Shown: positions 7,703 to 16,622 of the stretch, one piece after another
Position numbering within the stretch: the stretch's first letter is position 1
How the letters are laid out: every line of letters starts with the position of its first letter
Assembly (NCBI GenBank): GCA_030826005.1
Contig: JAPJOW010000005.1
Span: forward strand, 1-36,823
Direction: 5' to 3'
Length of the DNA: 36,823 bases
Source: Aliterella sp. RAGGC_92
GTDB taxonomy: Bacteria; Cyanobacteriota; Cyanobacteriia; Cyanobacteriales; Chroococcidiopsidaceae
The notes under the pieces: generated by a model
The model's database searches: none
What the model was told of the DNA's origin: nothing
The model's input: only the letters and a program-made list of their open reading frames with translations
Made by a program: the position numbers and the translations under genes

Positions 7703-8653
7703 TCAGGATGCTTGTTTGTGACCGAGTTTAAGAAAAATAGTTTCTAAGTCTTCTTGAGTGCAATGAAACTCTGTAATTGGAATGCCAGTATTGATTAGAG
7801 ATTGTAATAAGTTTGCACCTTGAGCGCGATCGCCTGTAAAGTAAATTTGCATACTATTGGTTTGCGGTATAACTTCCCATTCCTCAATTAGGGGATGTTT
7901 GATTAATTGCGCTTTAAGGGCTTCTAAGTCTCCTAAAGTCGAGATAAAAATTTGTTGGCGGTTTTGACGTTGGTAAAGGTCAGTTAAATTGCAACTTTCG
8001 ACTAAATAACCCAACTCCATAATCCCCACTGACGTACAAAGTTCTGCTAAGTCGCTGAGGACATGAGATGAAATTAGAATAGTCATCCCAGCTTCTTGCA
8101 ATACTTTGATAATCTCCCGAAACTGCTGCCGGGCGATCGGATCTAGTCCTGAAACTGGCTCATCAAGTAATAGTAAAATCGGTTCGTGAATAATCGTTCG
8201 TGCCAAACTGAGGCGCTGTTTCATTCCCCGCGACAGCGTTTTTATTTGACTATTGCGTTTGTAAGTTAGTTGGACAAGTTCTAATACTTCGTTTAGACGT
8301 TGACGGCGACGGGGATTTTTTAATAAGTACAACCGGGCAAAATAATCTAAATAATCCCAAACCGTCAAATCGTTGTACAAAGGGAAATCATCGGGTAAGT
8401 AGCCAAGATGACGTTTAAGTAAAGGGTTGCTTTGGTCTAATGATAAGACTTCGCCATGAATATAAATTTCCCCCTTTGTCGGCGCTTCCGCCGCCGCCAA
8501 CATCCGAATTAAGGTAGTTTTTCCCGCGCCATTTGGCCCAATAAGTCCGTAAACTTCACCTACAGCTATTTCCAAATCCACATCATTAACGGCAATAGAG
8601 CGATCGAAGCGTTTAGTTAATCCGCAAGTTTTAATTGCTAATTCTTTGCTCAT
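7703..8653 (-). CDS. ABC transporter ATP-binding protein
   Basis: Nucleotide-binding subunit paired with the downstream permease. With the ATG start at 8653 it has 316 aa: Walker A GPNGAGKTT (39-47), signature LSRGMKQ (140-146), Walker B LLLLDEP (160-166), D-loop SGLD and switch His in ISSHVLSDL. The C-terminal about 100 residues form the accessory domain common in CcmA/DrrA-like exporters. An in-frame GTG at 8665 would add MSAP; neither start has a clear ribosome site, and I prefer the ATG. The pair is probably an exporter of unknown cargo. Confidence 0.92.
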   Translation of the reverse strand: MSKELAIKTCGLTKRFDRSIAVNDVDLEIAVGEVYGLIGPNGAGKTTLIRMLAAAEAPTKGEIYIHGEVLSLDQSNPLLKRHLGYLPDDFPLYNDLTVWDYLDYFARLYLLKNPRRRQRLNEVLELVQLTYKRNSQIKTLSRGMKQRLSLARTIIHEPILLLLDEPVSGLDPIARQQFREIIKVLQEAGMTILISSHVLSDLAELCTSVGIMELGYLVESCNLTDLYQRQNRQQIFISTLGDLEALKAQLIKHPLIEEWEVIPQTNSMQIYFTGDRAQGANLLQSLINTGIPITEFHCTQEDLETIFLKLGHKQAS

Positions 8654-8829
8654 AGGTGCGGACACTGGTAGCCATTTTTTGGTCTAGCCTAACCTGCACT
8701 CATAAGTTTTAGTTAAACAGTTGCAAAAATGGAAACAATAGATTACGCTTTTACACCGTTAGACGAGAGAAATAGTCTAAGTATTTTGTCACAATGAAAA
8801 GGGCGATCGCACTTAAACTTACTTCATAA

Positions 8830-9747
8830 ATGACAACTGCTATTCTTTCAAATACCACAACTAAAACTTGGATTTGGCAAGGCTTCCCAATTTGTTATCA
8901 AGCCCAAGGCGACAAAGGCCCGGCGGTAGTTTTAATTCATGGCTTTGGCGCTTCGTGGTGGCACTGGCGGCATAATATACCTGTATTAGCGCAATTTGCC
9001 CGCGTGTATGCGATCGATTTAATCGGTTTTGGCGCTTCGGCTAAACCGATTCCTGGCGAACTTAAACCGGGCGAACAAGTAACCTACTCTTTTGAAACTT
9101 GGGGAAGGCAAATTGCTGACTTTTGCCGTGAAGTTGTCGGCGAACCAGTTTTATTAGTTGGTAATTCTATTGGTTGCATAGCAGCGATGCAGGCGGCGGT
9201 ATACGCGCCAGAAACCACTTTAGGAGTTGCTTTAATCAATTGTTCGCTAAGACTACTGCACGATCGCAAACGTCAAGCTTTGCCTTGGTATCGCCGTTTT
9301 GGAGCGCCTCTAGTCCAAAAACTTTTAGCAATTAAACCTATTAGTCAGTTTTTCTTTAATCAAATCGCCAAGCCGCAAACTGTCCGCAAAATTTTATTAC
9401 AAGCTTACGCCCACCCCGAAGCTGTCACTGATGAATTGATAGATATTTTAATGTCGCCAGCCCGCGATCCGGGGGCATTAGCCGTATTTGTGGCTTTTAC
9501 TGCCTACGGACAAGGGCCGTTACCTGAAGACCTATTAGCGGTGCTGCCATGCCCGGCTATTATGTTATGGGGAACTGCCGATCCTTGGGAGCCCATAGCA
9601 TTGGGACGAGAATTAGCTAAGTTTCCCCAAGTGCAAAAGTTTATTCCCCTTGAAGGTGTAGGGCATTGTCCTCAAGATGAAGCGCCGGAATTAGTCAATC
9701 CGATTTTGCAAAAGTGGATTGCAGAAAATTCCGGCAACGCTACATAA
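8830..9747 (+). CDS. Alpha/beta-fold hydrolase
   Basis: Soluble hydrolase of 305 aa. The oxyanion motif HGFGAS is at 37-42, nucleophile S113 in GNSIGC, acid D251 in GTADPWEP and H279 in GVGHCPQDEAP, so the triad is complete. The VGNSIG elbow and overall layout recall chlorophyll-related esterases of plants and cyanobacteria (pheophytinase/dephytylase-like), but related hydrolases share these features, so the substrate is uncertain. It ends one base before the convergent LCP gene. Confidence 0.88.
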   Translation: MTTAILSNTTTKTWIWQGFPICYQAQGDKGPAVVLIHGFGASWWHWRHNIPVLAQFARVYAIDLIGFGASAKPIPGELKPGEQVTYSFETWGRQIADFCREVVGEPVLLVGNSIGCIAAMQAAVYAPETTLGVALINCSLRLLHDRKRQALPWYRRFGAPLVQKLLAIKPISQFFFNQIAKPQTVRKILLQAYAHPEAVTDELIDILMSPARDPGALAVFVAFTAYGQGPLPEDLLAVLPCPAIMLWGTADPWEPIALGRELAKFPQVQKFIPLEGVGHCPQDEAPELVNPILQKWIAENSGNAT

Positions 9748-9748
9748 T

Positions 9749-11167
9749 TTATTGCTGAAGGATTTGGTCTTGTTTTTTCAGCCAATCTTGTCCTAATTGA
9801 ATTGTGATGTCAGATTGAAGATTGCCTGTACTTTCTACGCGCACTTCGCCAACGTTTAGAGTTTGACGAATAGTTTGAGCGCTATTGCGATCGCCTTGCT
9901 GGGCGACAATATGAGTTATATCTAATGGTTCGCTCCAGCGTCTTGCTACATACACATTACGGTAGCCAGCTTCTGCTAGAGAGTTTACTAGCGATTGTAC
10001 GGCAGTATCGCTCCCTGTACTATCTTGAATTGCAACTCTCAACCTGGCAGGATCAACTTCTGCTTGCATTCCCTCGGCTGGCACGTTGAAGTACTGAGTC
10101 ATCATCGTGGCAATGCGATCGCTATCTGGCAGCCAATAACTTGCGTTATATTCGCCTTGGGCGCTAAAACGTCCCGGTACTAGCAACATCTGCACGTCGG
10201 AGCGTTTTGTCTGTACGCCAAAACCTACTAATGCCATTAATTCTTGGATGGTCAAATTAGTATCGATGTGCGATTTAATTACTTCTAGCATCTTGGGAAC
10301 GCGCGTTACGGTAGTAGGATTTAATGCTTGTTCCATTAAAGACCGCATCAATATTTGCTGGCGTTGAATGCGCCCGATATCGCCATTTTCGTCGTAACGA
10401 AAACGGAGAAATTGCAGTGCTTGGTTGCCGTTGAGATGCTGTTTTCCAGCTTTGAGGTTGATGTACAAATGCTGGCTATCGTCTTGATATTTCATGTCTT
10501 TGGGAACGAAAACTGTTACTCCCCCTAAAGCATCAATAAGTTTTTCTATCCCTTGGACGTTGATTCTTATATAGCGATCGATCGGTGCGCCGTTTAATAG
10601 TTCGCTAGTTGCTTGAGCGCTAAGAGCAGGACCGCCGCGATAGTTAGCAGAATTTATTTTATTAAAATTGTGTCCTTCCACCGCCACGCGCGTATCTCTA
10701 GGAATTGAAAGCACGGCTAACTTTTTGTTAATAGGATCGAAGCGCAGCAACAACATCGTGTCGGAAAGCCCTTCAAAAGAGTTGAGCGTGGCATGGTAGC
10801 CTAATTTATCACTCCCGGCGGGCGGATTGCTGACATCTGACGTTAAAACTTTTACACCCAATACTAAAATATTTACCGGACGAGTTAGTTCTGAAAGCTT
10901 TAAACTACCGCGAGAAATGCGATCGCCTTTACCAAAAATCGCTTCTTGTTCTGGGCTGAGTTCTGCTTGCATCAAGGGCGTACTTGACAAAGAAACTGCA
11001 AGCATCGCTCCGGCGGTAGCAGAGAGCGTGGCTACACCTGTTAAGCCTGTCCAAAACCACAACCAACGCCCAGTCTTAGAACGGGAGGATTTTTTAATAA
11101 TCTTTGCGGAATTGAGCGAAGGAGACTTTCGCGCCGAATGTTTTTGACCTGCCACAGACTTCCTCAC
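9749..11167 (-). CDS. LytR-CpsA-Psr (LCP) family glycopolymer ligase
   Basis: Membrane-anchored protein of 472 aa, of the family that attaches glycopolymers to peptidoglycan or acts in envelope polysaccharide assembly. A basic cytoplasmic stretch precedes one helix at about 35-60. The LCP domain follows from about 97 to 290, with D136 in SDTMLL, the arginine motif SIPRDTRV (R157, R160) and FLRFRYDENGDIGR, all residues expected to bind polyprenyl pyrophosphate and metal. A LytR_C domain occupies roughly 370-465. It starts with GTG, without a clear Shine-Dalgarno. Confidence 0.92.
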   Translation of the reverse strand: MRKSVAGQKHSARKSPSLNSAKIIKKSSRSKTGRWLWFWTGLTGVATLSATAGAMLAVSLSSTPLMQAELSPEQEAIFGKGDRISRGSLKLSELTRPVNILVLGVKVLTSDVSNPPAGSDKLGYHATLNSFEGLSDTMLLLRFDPINKKLAVLSIPRDTRVAVEGHNFNKINSANYRGGPALSAQATSELLNGAPIDRYIRINVQGIEKLIDALGGVTVFVPKDMKYQDDSQHLYINLKAGKQHLNGNQALQFLRFRYDENGDIGRIQRQQILMRSLMEQALNPTTVTRVPKMLEVIKSHIDTNLTIQELMALVGFGVQTKRSDVQMLLVPGRFSAQGEYNASYWLPDSDRIATMMTQYFNVPAEGMQAEVDPARLRVAIQDSTGSDTAVQSLVNSLAEAGYRNVYVARRWSEPLDITHIVAQQGDRNSAQTIRQTLNVGEVRVESTGNLQSDITIQLGQDWLKKQDQILQQ

Positions 11168-11360
11168 ACTTAGTTAACACCAAAAAATAATTGCACTCAA
11201 TTGAATTGAAAATATAGCATCTAGCAAATAATTATTGGCTAAACTTACTAAATACACAATTATTCGCAGTTACCGCCTGACTATACGTTCAAGGAAAAGT
11301 TTACTCGGATTATATTTGACTGGCAAACGGCATTTTTACGTAAACTCCAAGGGGTAAAGC

Positions 11361-11386
11361 AAAAAAGCAAAATTTGTGATTTGCTT
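11361..11386 (-). terminator. Rho-independent terminator of the 125-aa membrane protein gene
   Basis: Read on the minus strand, a 7-bp stem (AAGCAAA/TTTGCTT, 8-nt loop) starts about 4 nt after the gene's stop and runs into a T tract. It is a short but well-placed intrinsic terminator. Confidence 0.65.
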
Positions 11387-11390
11387 CTAT

Positions 11391-11768
11391 TTAAGATAAA
11401 TATTTGTCTACTTGCTTTGCCAAACTGCTAAACCCTGGTACTTGTAAGGATTTGCGTTTATAGAGGCGAACCATTAATATCACGCTGACTAAAAAATAAC
11501 CAGAAGTTAAAAAAGTATTTAATATTAAAAGCCGTAAAGCTAAAAATTCAGAAGTTTCTGCGCCCATTCCCAAGAGCAAATATCCAACTAGCCAGCTACC
11601 TGCAAGGGTTACAGACAATCGGCTGACTTTGAGTTGTTCGCTCTGGCTCTGTTTATCGTTGCGATAGAGCGTCCACAAAGACGGAAAAAAGCCGAGTATT
11701 GGGATTAAATAGAAAAATAGCTGTAAATGCTTAAGGTCTAAATTATCTGTTGGTTCAACATTTTTCAT
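11391..11768 (-). CDS. Small conserved membrane protein
   Basis: A 125-aa protein with three hydrophobic helices, at about residues 15-34, 52-71 and 80-104, joined by a basic/polar loop (RNDKQSQSEQLKVSR). The C-terminus, rich in Lys (YKRKSLQVPG), is probably cytoplasmic. No catalytic motif is seen and I do not recognise a characterised family. It is transcribed divergently from the AI-2E-type permease with a 67-bp gap, so the two may share a control region. Confidence 0.75.
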   Translation of the reverse strand: MKNVEPTDNLDLKHLQLFFYLIPILGFFPSLWTLYRNDKQSQSEQLKVSRLSVTLAGSWLVGYLLLGMGAETSEFLALRLLILNTFLTSGYFLVSVILMVRLYKRKSLQVPGFSSLAKQVDKYLS

Positions 11769-11835
11769 ATTGGCTGTAAAAATCCTGAAGTAGAGGGATG
11801 AGTTAAAAAGGTGAATTTAGAGATAATAAGACCGC

Positions 11836-13041
11836 TTGAGCAAATTCAATCGTGTTTTATCCGGCAGTAGGCAAATGCAGAAACGCTTAATACTTGGATG
11901 GTGGCAGGCAATGACGCTAGGCGGGCGATTGACGGCGATCGCTCTTGTAGCTCCTCTAATCGTACTCAATGCTTGGGCAGTTTCTTCTATTTTCAACTAT
12001 TTCAACTCGCTAATTGTAATTTTAGTCGGCGCTTCGCTGCTGGCATTTTTGCTCAACTATCCGGTTAGCTGGATGGAAAGCAAAGGAGCTAAACGAGAAC
12101 AAGTTGCGATATTGGTGTTCTTGGTCGCTTTATCGGTTTTGCTGGCTTTGGGAGTGACTTTAGTGCCTCTGGTACTTACCCAAGCGCAACAATTGGTTGT
12201 GCGTTTGCCAGAATGGATTGATTCAGGGCGCTATCAGCTATTACTACTAAATCAATGGGCGGATAATCAAGGTTTTCCGCTTAATCTCGATGCGTTACTG
12301 GTACAAATTAACGATCGCCTCAAAGGGCAGTTGCAAGCGATCGCCTCTCAGGTATTGAATCTAGCAGTCCTGACCGTTACTAGCTTGCTAGATTTTGTCT
12401 TAACAATGGTTCTAGCTTTTTATCTGTTACAGCATGGCGATAGCTTGTGGCAAAGTTTAATTGAATGGTTGCCAGCTAAAATTCGCCAGCCGTTTTCGCA
12501 AACTTTACGACTGAGTTTTCAAAACTTCTTCATCGGACAGCTTATTTTTGGCACTTGCATGGCATTTGCTTTAATTCCTACCTTTCTATGGCTCAAAGTT
12601 CCGTTTGGTTTGCTATTTGGCTTAACTATCGGGATTATGGCGCTCATTCCTTTTGGCGGCACGGTAGGAATTATTGCTACGACTTTACTTGTTGCTTTAC
12701 AAGACTTTTGGTTGGGTTCGCGGGTATTAATTGCGGCGGTAATCGTCCAACAAATTCTCGAAAACTTAGTTGCTCCCCGGATTTTAGGTAGCGTTACAGG
12801 TTTAAATCCCGTGTGGATATTAATATCTGTTTTGACGGGAGCGCGAGTTGGGGGATTATTAGGGGTAATTGTCGCTGTCCCTTCGGCGGTTGTGATTAAA
12901 ACTGCTTTAAGTGCGGTGCGCGGGCGCAGTCAGGGGGGGGAAGCATTGAGTGCAAGTCAACTAGAACTAGAAATTAACGATGCAAATCAAACGACCGTTG
13001 AAGTCGTGCCACCCCAACTCAAAAAACTAGCAACCGATTGA
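11836..13041 (+). CDS. AI-2E family transporter (PerM/YdiK-like)
   Basis: A 401-aa polytopic membrane protein. Two helices near the N-terminus, a long amphipathic segment (about 110-170) and five or more C-terminal helices, with PFGGTVGIIATTLL and LENLVAPRILG, are the family hallmarks. Members export small molecules or ions (AI-2, Na+/H+ or unknown). The start is uncertain: a TTG at 11836 gives MSKFNRVLSG, which resembles related N-termini as I recall them; an ATG at 11875 would shorten it by 13 residues. No ribosome site decides this. Confidence 0.9.
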   Translation: MSKFNRVLSGSRQMQKRLILGWWQAMTLGGRLTAIALVAPLIVLNAWAVSSIFNYFNSLIVILVGASLLAFLLNYPVSWMESKGAKREQVAILVFLVALSVLLALGVTLVPLVLTQAQQLVVRLPEWIDSGRYQLLLLNQWADNQGFPLNLDALLVQINDRLKGQLQAIASQVLNLAVLTVTSLLDFVLTMVLAFYLLQHGDSLWQSLIEWLPAKIRQPFSQTLRLSFQNFFIGQLIFGTCMAFALIPTFLWLKVPFGLLFGLTIGIMALIPFGGTVGIIATTLLVALQDFWLGSRVLIAAVIVQQILENLVAPRILGSVTGLNPVWILISVLTGARVGGLLGVIVAVPSAVVIKTALSAVRGRSQGGEALSASQLELEINDANQTTVEVVPPQLKKLATD

Positions 13042-13044
13042 CGA

Positions 13045-13251
13045 TTACAGGCGATCGCGCGATTGCTGAGTAATATTAGATGGCGAAGCAGGAAATAAGG
13101 AACTTGTTGAAGCATCGAGCTTTGAATATCCAGCCACAGAAAAACCTAGCATTACTACACTGGCGGCGGATAGGGCGTACCGTCTACCCAAACGAATCGC
13201 ATAGCGTCGAAGCTGAAAACCTGTCTTTTGACTAGAAGATGGCTGATTCAT
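13045..13251 (-). CDS. Small hypothetical protein with one hydrophobic helix
   Basis: A 68-aa protein starting at the ATG at 13251, preceded by AAGG at good spacing; an upstream start would add 12 residues with worse support. It has a basic N-terminus (LRRYAIRLGRRYALS), a hydrophobic helix at about 30-43 and a Ser/Pro-rich tail, so it is either exported or a single-pass protein. Three bases separate its stop from the convergent permease gene. Function unknown. Confidence 0.55.
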   Translation of the reverse strand: MNQPSSSQKTGFQLRRYAIRLGRRYALSAASVVMLGFSVAGYSKLDASTSSLFPASPSNITQQSRDRL

Positions 13252-13377
13252 AAGTACCTTAGTGGCTAGACAAATGTAATGCACCATAAAGCTAACCTTA
13301 TGGGCATTAACATTTGTTAATATGACATTTTTAGTTAGGCATTTTGGCTTAGTTACTATTTTGGTAACGACAATTTG

Positions 13378-14958
13378 CTAGTTCGTCCACCAAGCCAGCG
13401 CGTAAGGTTGAGTAGGGTTGTGGACTTGTTGAGAAAATTGCACGCGGATTTTGTATTTACCTGTACTAGGCACGGGGCAAAAAATATGTTCTACACTATC
13501 AACTTCGCTAATAGATGTACAAATGCTACTAGGAGCGTTATTAGATTCGCTGCTAACTAAATACAGGTCTAAATTATTTAAACCGCGATCGCGAAAATTC
13601 TCTTTAAGATCGTACTGCGCGTTTTTATTCGTGTCGTTAAGCTCGACTAAGCGATTCCAAACAAGAGTTATAGACACAAAACCACCTTGCGTCAAAGGTT
13701 TAGCTAATACATATTCTTGAGTGGAATTAGCATTAACTGAGCCGTAATCCCAACCAATCGCTGGCATTATCCCCTGGGGTTTCCATTCTCCCGCACTAAA
13801 TTGTTGATAAGCACGAAAAGCATTGAGTTGTCCCGTCCCCATTTGGGCGTGGAGGGGAATTTTGGGATCGCTATAAGCATCGGATTGCGTCCAATCTAAA
13901 TTTTGCTTGTCAATAATTGTTTTAGTCATGCCCAAACGCAAGTTGTTGGCGTATTCTTGCACTTTATCGGCAGAATTGAGCATCACAGCTTTCATTACTT
14001 CTTGGCGACGAGCATTCAAACTCCAATGGCGCTTTTTAACTCGCAATTGCTTGTCGCCGTATTCTTGCAATAAAGCCACTGTTGCGGTGACGTGAGGCGC
14101 GGCAAAACTCGTTCCCGTTACTTTTGTTACTTTACCATTGGGATTGAGTAAGGAGATATTACTTCCCGGTGCGACTAAACCAATCGCGCGACGAATCCCC
14201 AAATTTACCTCTTTGCCATTTAACCGCCCTTCTACCCCGACTTTGGTATCGCTTAAATTTGACACATCTACTTTATTAAAAATTCCCTCTCTGCGGCTGC
14301 TAAAAGCGACGTTAATACCGTTGTAGTTATCGGTCGGGATGGGAATACCACCTTTACCCTGATTGCCAGCGATCGCGTACAAAACGTTGTGAAAGCGACT
14401 AGACCAGTCAATACATTGAGTTAATAGCGCATTGCCATCTAAACGAGCATTTACTCTAGGATCGCGCTCTAAAGTTTCCCCAAAGCTAAAATTTATCGCT
14501 CGGACATCGCCGCTATTTTGCATGGCTACGTGCTGCGCGGACAAGCATTCTTCGGGTTGACCTCCGGTTTTAAGCGAACCAACGGCGGTAGAATAAAGCC
14601 TAGCTCCTGGGGCTACGCCGCGAATTGCTTTATCGGCGCTAATCATGACGCTGGCAACGTTTTCGGCATGGGGATCTAAGTTTGTATTTGCTTTGGCTGG
14701 GCGATCGCGTAAAAATACTCCTGCTAAAGCGATCGCGCGATTTCCCGATACTGCTTTATCTAAACCGTACTGTCCGGGACGACCGATTTCTACTTGTCCG
14801 ATACTAATTTTGCGCCCAATTAGATTGTAAGGAAACCCATGCAGGCGTAAAGCATCAATTCCTGTTTCGGCAATCGATGTAGGTTGTTGCGCCCAAACTG
14901 GATGATTAAGCGCGATCGCGCTTAATCCCCCAATAGTCCCCATTAGTTGTTTAATCAT
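13378..14958 (-). CDS. Secreted S8 (subtilisin-like) family protein
   Basis: A 526-aa precursor with a signal peptide ending VWA (residue 23). The subtilase fold is marked by H97 in DPHAENVASVM, the oxyanion Asn N199 in AGNQG and nucleophile S284 in GTSFAAPHV. At the usual catalytic Asp position (DTG in subtilisin) it reads QVEIG, so Glu57 replaces Asp. A C-terminal beta-rich domain (about 425-526, with two Cys and LDLYLVSS) resembles a PPC/P-type domain. It may be an active protease using Glu or a degenerate one. It lies divergent from rpe. Confidence 0.85.
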   Translation of the reverse strand: MIKQLMGTIGGLSAIALNHPVWAQQPTSIAETGIDALRLHGFPYNLIGRKISIGQVEIGRPGQYGLDKAVSGNRAIALAGVFLRDRPAKANTNLDPHAENVASVMISADKAIRGVAPGARLYSTAVGSLKTGGQPEECLSAQHVAMQNSGDVRAINFSFGETLERDPRVNARLDGNALLTQCIDWSSRFHNVLYAIAGNQGKGGIPIPTDNYNGINVAFSSRREGIFNKVDVSNLSDTKVGVEGRLNGKEVNLGIRRAIGLVAPGSNISLLNPNGKVTKVTGTSFAAPHVTATVALLQEYGDKQLRVKKRHWSLNARRQEVMKAVMLNSADKVQEYANNLRLGMTKTIIDKQNLDWTQSDAYSDPKIPLHAQMGTGQLNAFRAYQQFSAGEWKPQGIMPAIGWDYGSVNANSTQEYVLAKPLTQGGFVSITLVWNRLVELNDTNKNAQYDLKENFRDRGLNNLDLYLVSSESNNAPSSICTSISEVDSVEHIFCPVPSTGKYKIRVQFSQQVHNPTQPYALAWWTN

Positions 14959-15097
14959 TTGCTGCCAACACGAGCCTTTGCACCCAAGTAATTAATTTTA
15001 TTGCTTTTTGAGGATGGACAGCAATTTCAACTATTTAGTCCAAGCCGTCCCCCAATGTTAAAATGTTTTACATCTGAGGACTTAGGAGAACTAATCT

Positions 15098-15805
15098 ATG
15101 ACTAACACGCCATCGCCCAAGCCAATTGTAATTGCTCCATCTATTCTATCTGCCGATTTTAGCCGTTTGGGAGATGAAATTAGAGCGGTTGATGCCGCCG
15201 GGGCTGATTGGATTCACGTTGATGTCATGGACGGTCGGTTTGTTCCAAATATCACCATCGGCCCGTTAATTGTTGAAGCTATTCGCCCGGTTACGCAAAA
15301 GCCTTTGGATGTCCACTTGATGATTGTAGAACCAGAAAAGTATGTAGAAGATTTTGCTAAAGCTGGCGCAGATCATATTTACGTCCACGCCGAACACAAT
15401 GCTTCTCCGCACTTGCACCGCACTTTGGGACAAATCAAAGAACTCGGCAAAAAAGCTGGAGTAGTCCTCAATCCGGGTTCGCCTCTAGAACTAATTGATT
15501 ACGTGCTTGAATTATGCGATTTGGTTTTGATCATGAGTGTCAACCCTGGTTTTGGCGGTCAAAGCTTTATTCCTGGCGTACTACCTAAAATTCGCAAGCT
15601 CCGCGCTATGTGTGACGAGCGTGGTTTAGATCCTTGGATTGAAGTTGATGGTGGCTTAAAAGCTAATAATACTTGGCAGGTAATTGAAGCCGGGGCAAAT
15701 GCGATCGTTGCTGGTTCGGCGGTATTTAACGCGCCAGACTATGCAGAAGCGATTAAGGGTATTCGCAATAGCAAACGTCCTTCTCCTGAACTTGCCGCCG
15801 TTTAA
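15098..15805 (+). CDS. rpe: Ribulose-phosphate 3-epimerase
   Basis: TIM-barrel enzyme that interconverts ribulose 5-phosphate and xylulose 5-phosphate in the Calvin cycle and the oxidative pentose phosphate pathway. The 235-aa protein has the metal ligands H40 and D42 (IHVDVMDG), H73 (DVHLMI) and catalytic acid/base D184 (EVDGG), plus the phosphate-binding region NPGFGGQ. Ribosome site TAGGAGAA (15083-15090) fits the ATG. It ends before a MITE-like element and a strong bidirectional terminator. Confidence 0.98.
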   Translation: MTNTPSPKPIVIAPSILSADFSRLGDEIRAVDAAGADWIHVDVMDGRFVPNITIGPLIVEAIRPVTQKPLDVHLMIVEPEKYVEDFAKAGADHIYVHAEHNASPHLHRTLGQIKELGKKAGVVLNPGSPLELIDYVLELCDLVLIMSVNPGFGGQSFIPGVLPKIRKLRAMCDERGLDPWIEVDGGLKANNTWQVIEAGANAIVAGSAVFNAPDYAEAIKGIRNSKRPSPELAAV

Positions 15806-15820
15806 AAAATTTCTAGTTTA

Positions 15821-15961
15821 TATAGCAATCCTGAGTCATTTATAAAATCCAGATGGTTTCGCCCCCTAGCCCCCAACCTTGGGGGAACAAGACTCTTAGC
15901 CACCTCCAATTGGGGGTTTAGGGCTATCTAATATTTCATAATTTAATATAGGACTGCTATA
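15821..15961. mobile_element. MITE-like nonautonomous element, about 141 bp
   Basis: Ends are inverted repeats (TATAGCAATCCT at the left, AGGACTGCTATA at the right, one mismatch). The interior contains a larger imperfect hairpin with arms of the type GCCCCCTAGCCCCCAA and TTGGGGGTTTAGGGC, and no ORF. This layout is familiar in cyanobacterial intergenic repeats; the family is not identified and no target duplication is clear. Confidence 0.6.
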
Positions 15962-15967
15962 GCTAAA

Positions 15968-16004
15968 ATAAGTCCGCTAAGAGTTCTACTCTTAGCGGAC
16001 TTAT
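15968..16004. terminator. Bidirectional terminator between rpe and the 175-aa gene
   Basis: Perfect 16-bp stem (15968-15983 with 15989-16004) and a 5-nt loop, centred on AAGTCCGCTAAGAG and its complement. It lies between two convergent genes, just past the MITE-like repeat and about 20 bp after the minus-strand stop. T tracts are weak, but the stem is very stable. Confidence 0.75.
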
Positions 16005-16024
16005 CTATATTATTAGGGCGTAAA

Positions 16025-16552
16025 TTACTGATGGCGGCGATCGCCTAACCATTTTGCGGCGGCAATTCCAACTACTGCGGCTACTAAAGGATTGCTCAAA
16101 AACTTAATTATCCCAGGCTTTTCGGCTAGTACTTCTTGGAAAATATCGGGGTGACTGTGGTAGGCAAAAGATGCCAACTTAGTTACGTCATCTACATTCA
16201 TTTTACTAGCGTGATGAGTAGAAAGACCCAACTGCTGCTCTAAGTCGCGCTCTTTAAGTCCTCTTTTTTCCAAATGCTTGAAAAATGCTCTCGCTACGTC
16301 GTCTCGTTCGTTTGGCTTGATTTGGGCGATCGCTTTTTGCAATTCTGGCTCTAATTGTCCGGGAGGAATGCGATCGTGGTGCAAAGATTGTCCAAATAAT
16401 TGACGGCGTTCTTCATGAGAGGAACGGTTGGCAAAATCGTCAAAGTTTTCGTATTGCAACTCCGAACCCATGTCCGCATCGCCTAAACTTTCCGTATTTC
16501 CTTGGGACAAATCATTCATGATTTGACGCTTATACTGATCGCTACTACTCAT
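16025..16552 (-). CDS. Conserved hypothetical protein with C-terminal helix
   Basis: A 175-aa protein. The acidic, polar N-terminus (about 1-60) is probably disordered. A charged helical middle (60-140, FFKHLEKRGLKERDLEQQLG) follows. The C-terminus holds one hydrophobic helix, LSNPLVAAVVGIAAAKWL (about 151-168), which could anchor it to a membrane. No known domain is recognised. Two other minus-strand genes, a lipoprotein and a CsbD-like protein, lie upstream, suggesting a group tied to stress or envelope functions; that is inference only. Confidence 0.75.
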   Translation of the reverse strand: MSSSDQYKRQIMNDLSQGNTESLGDADMGSELQYENFDDFANRSSHEERRQLFGQSLHHDRIPPGQLEPELQKAIAQIKPNERDDVARAFFKHLEKRGLKERDLEQQLGLSTHHASKMNVDDVTKLASFAYHSHPDIFQEVLAEKPGIIKFLSNPLVAAVVGIAAAKWLGDRRHQ

Positions 16553-16622
16553 TTAATTTATTCTCCTCATGCAAAACTATTTTATATTTTTAACTGCGGT
16601 TATTTGCCGTCAATCTCAATTT

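Noticed and set aside
7476..7721. Plus-strand ORF opposite the ABC permease
   Set aside because: Shadow frame of a long, well-supported minus-strand gene.
8654..8665. GTG start for the ABC ATPase
   Set aside because: Adds only four residues with no ribosome site; the ATG at 8653 is preferred, though this is not certain.
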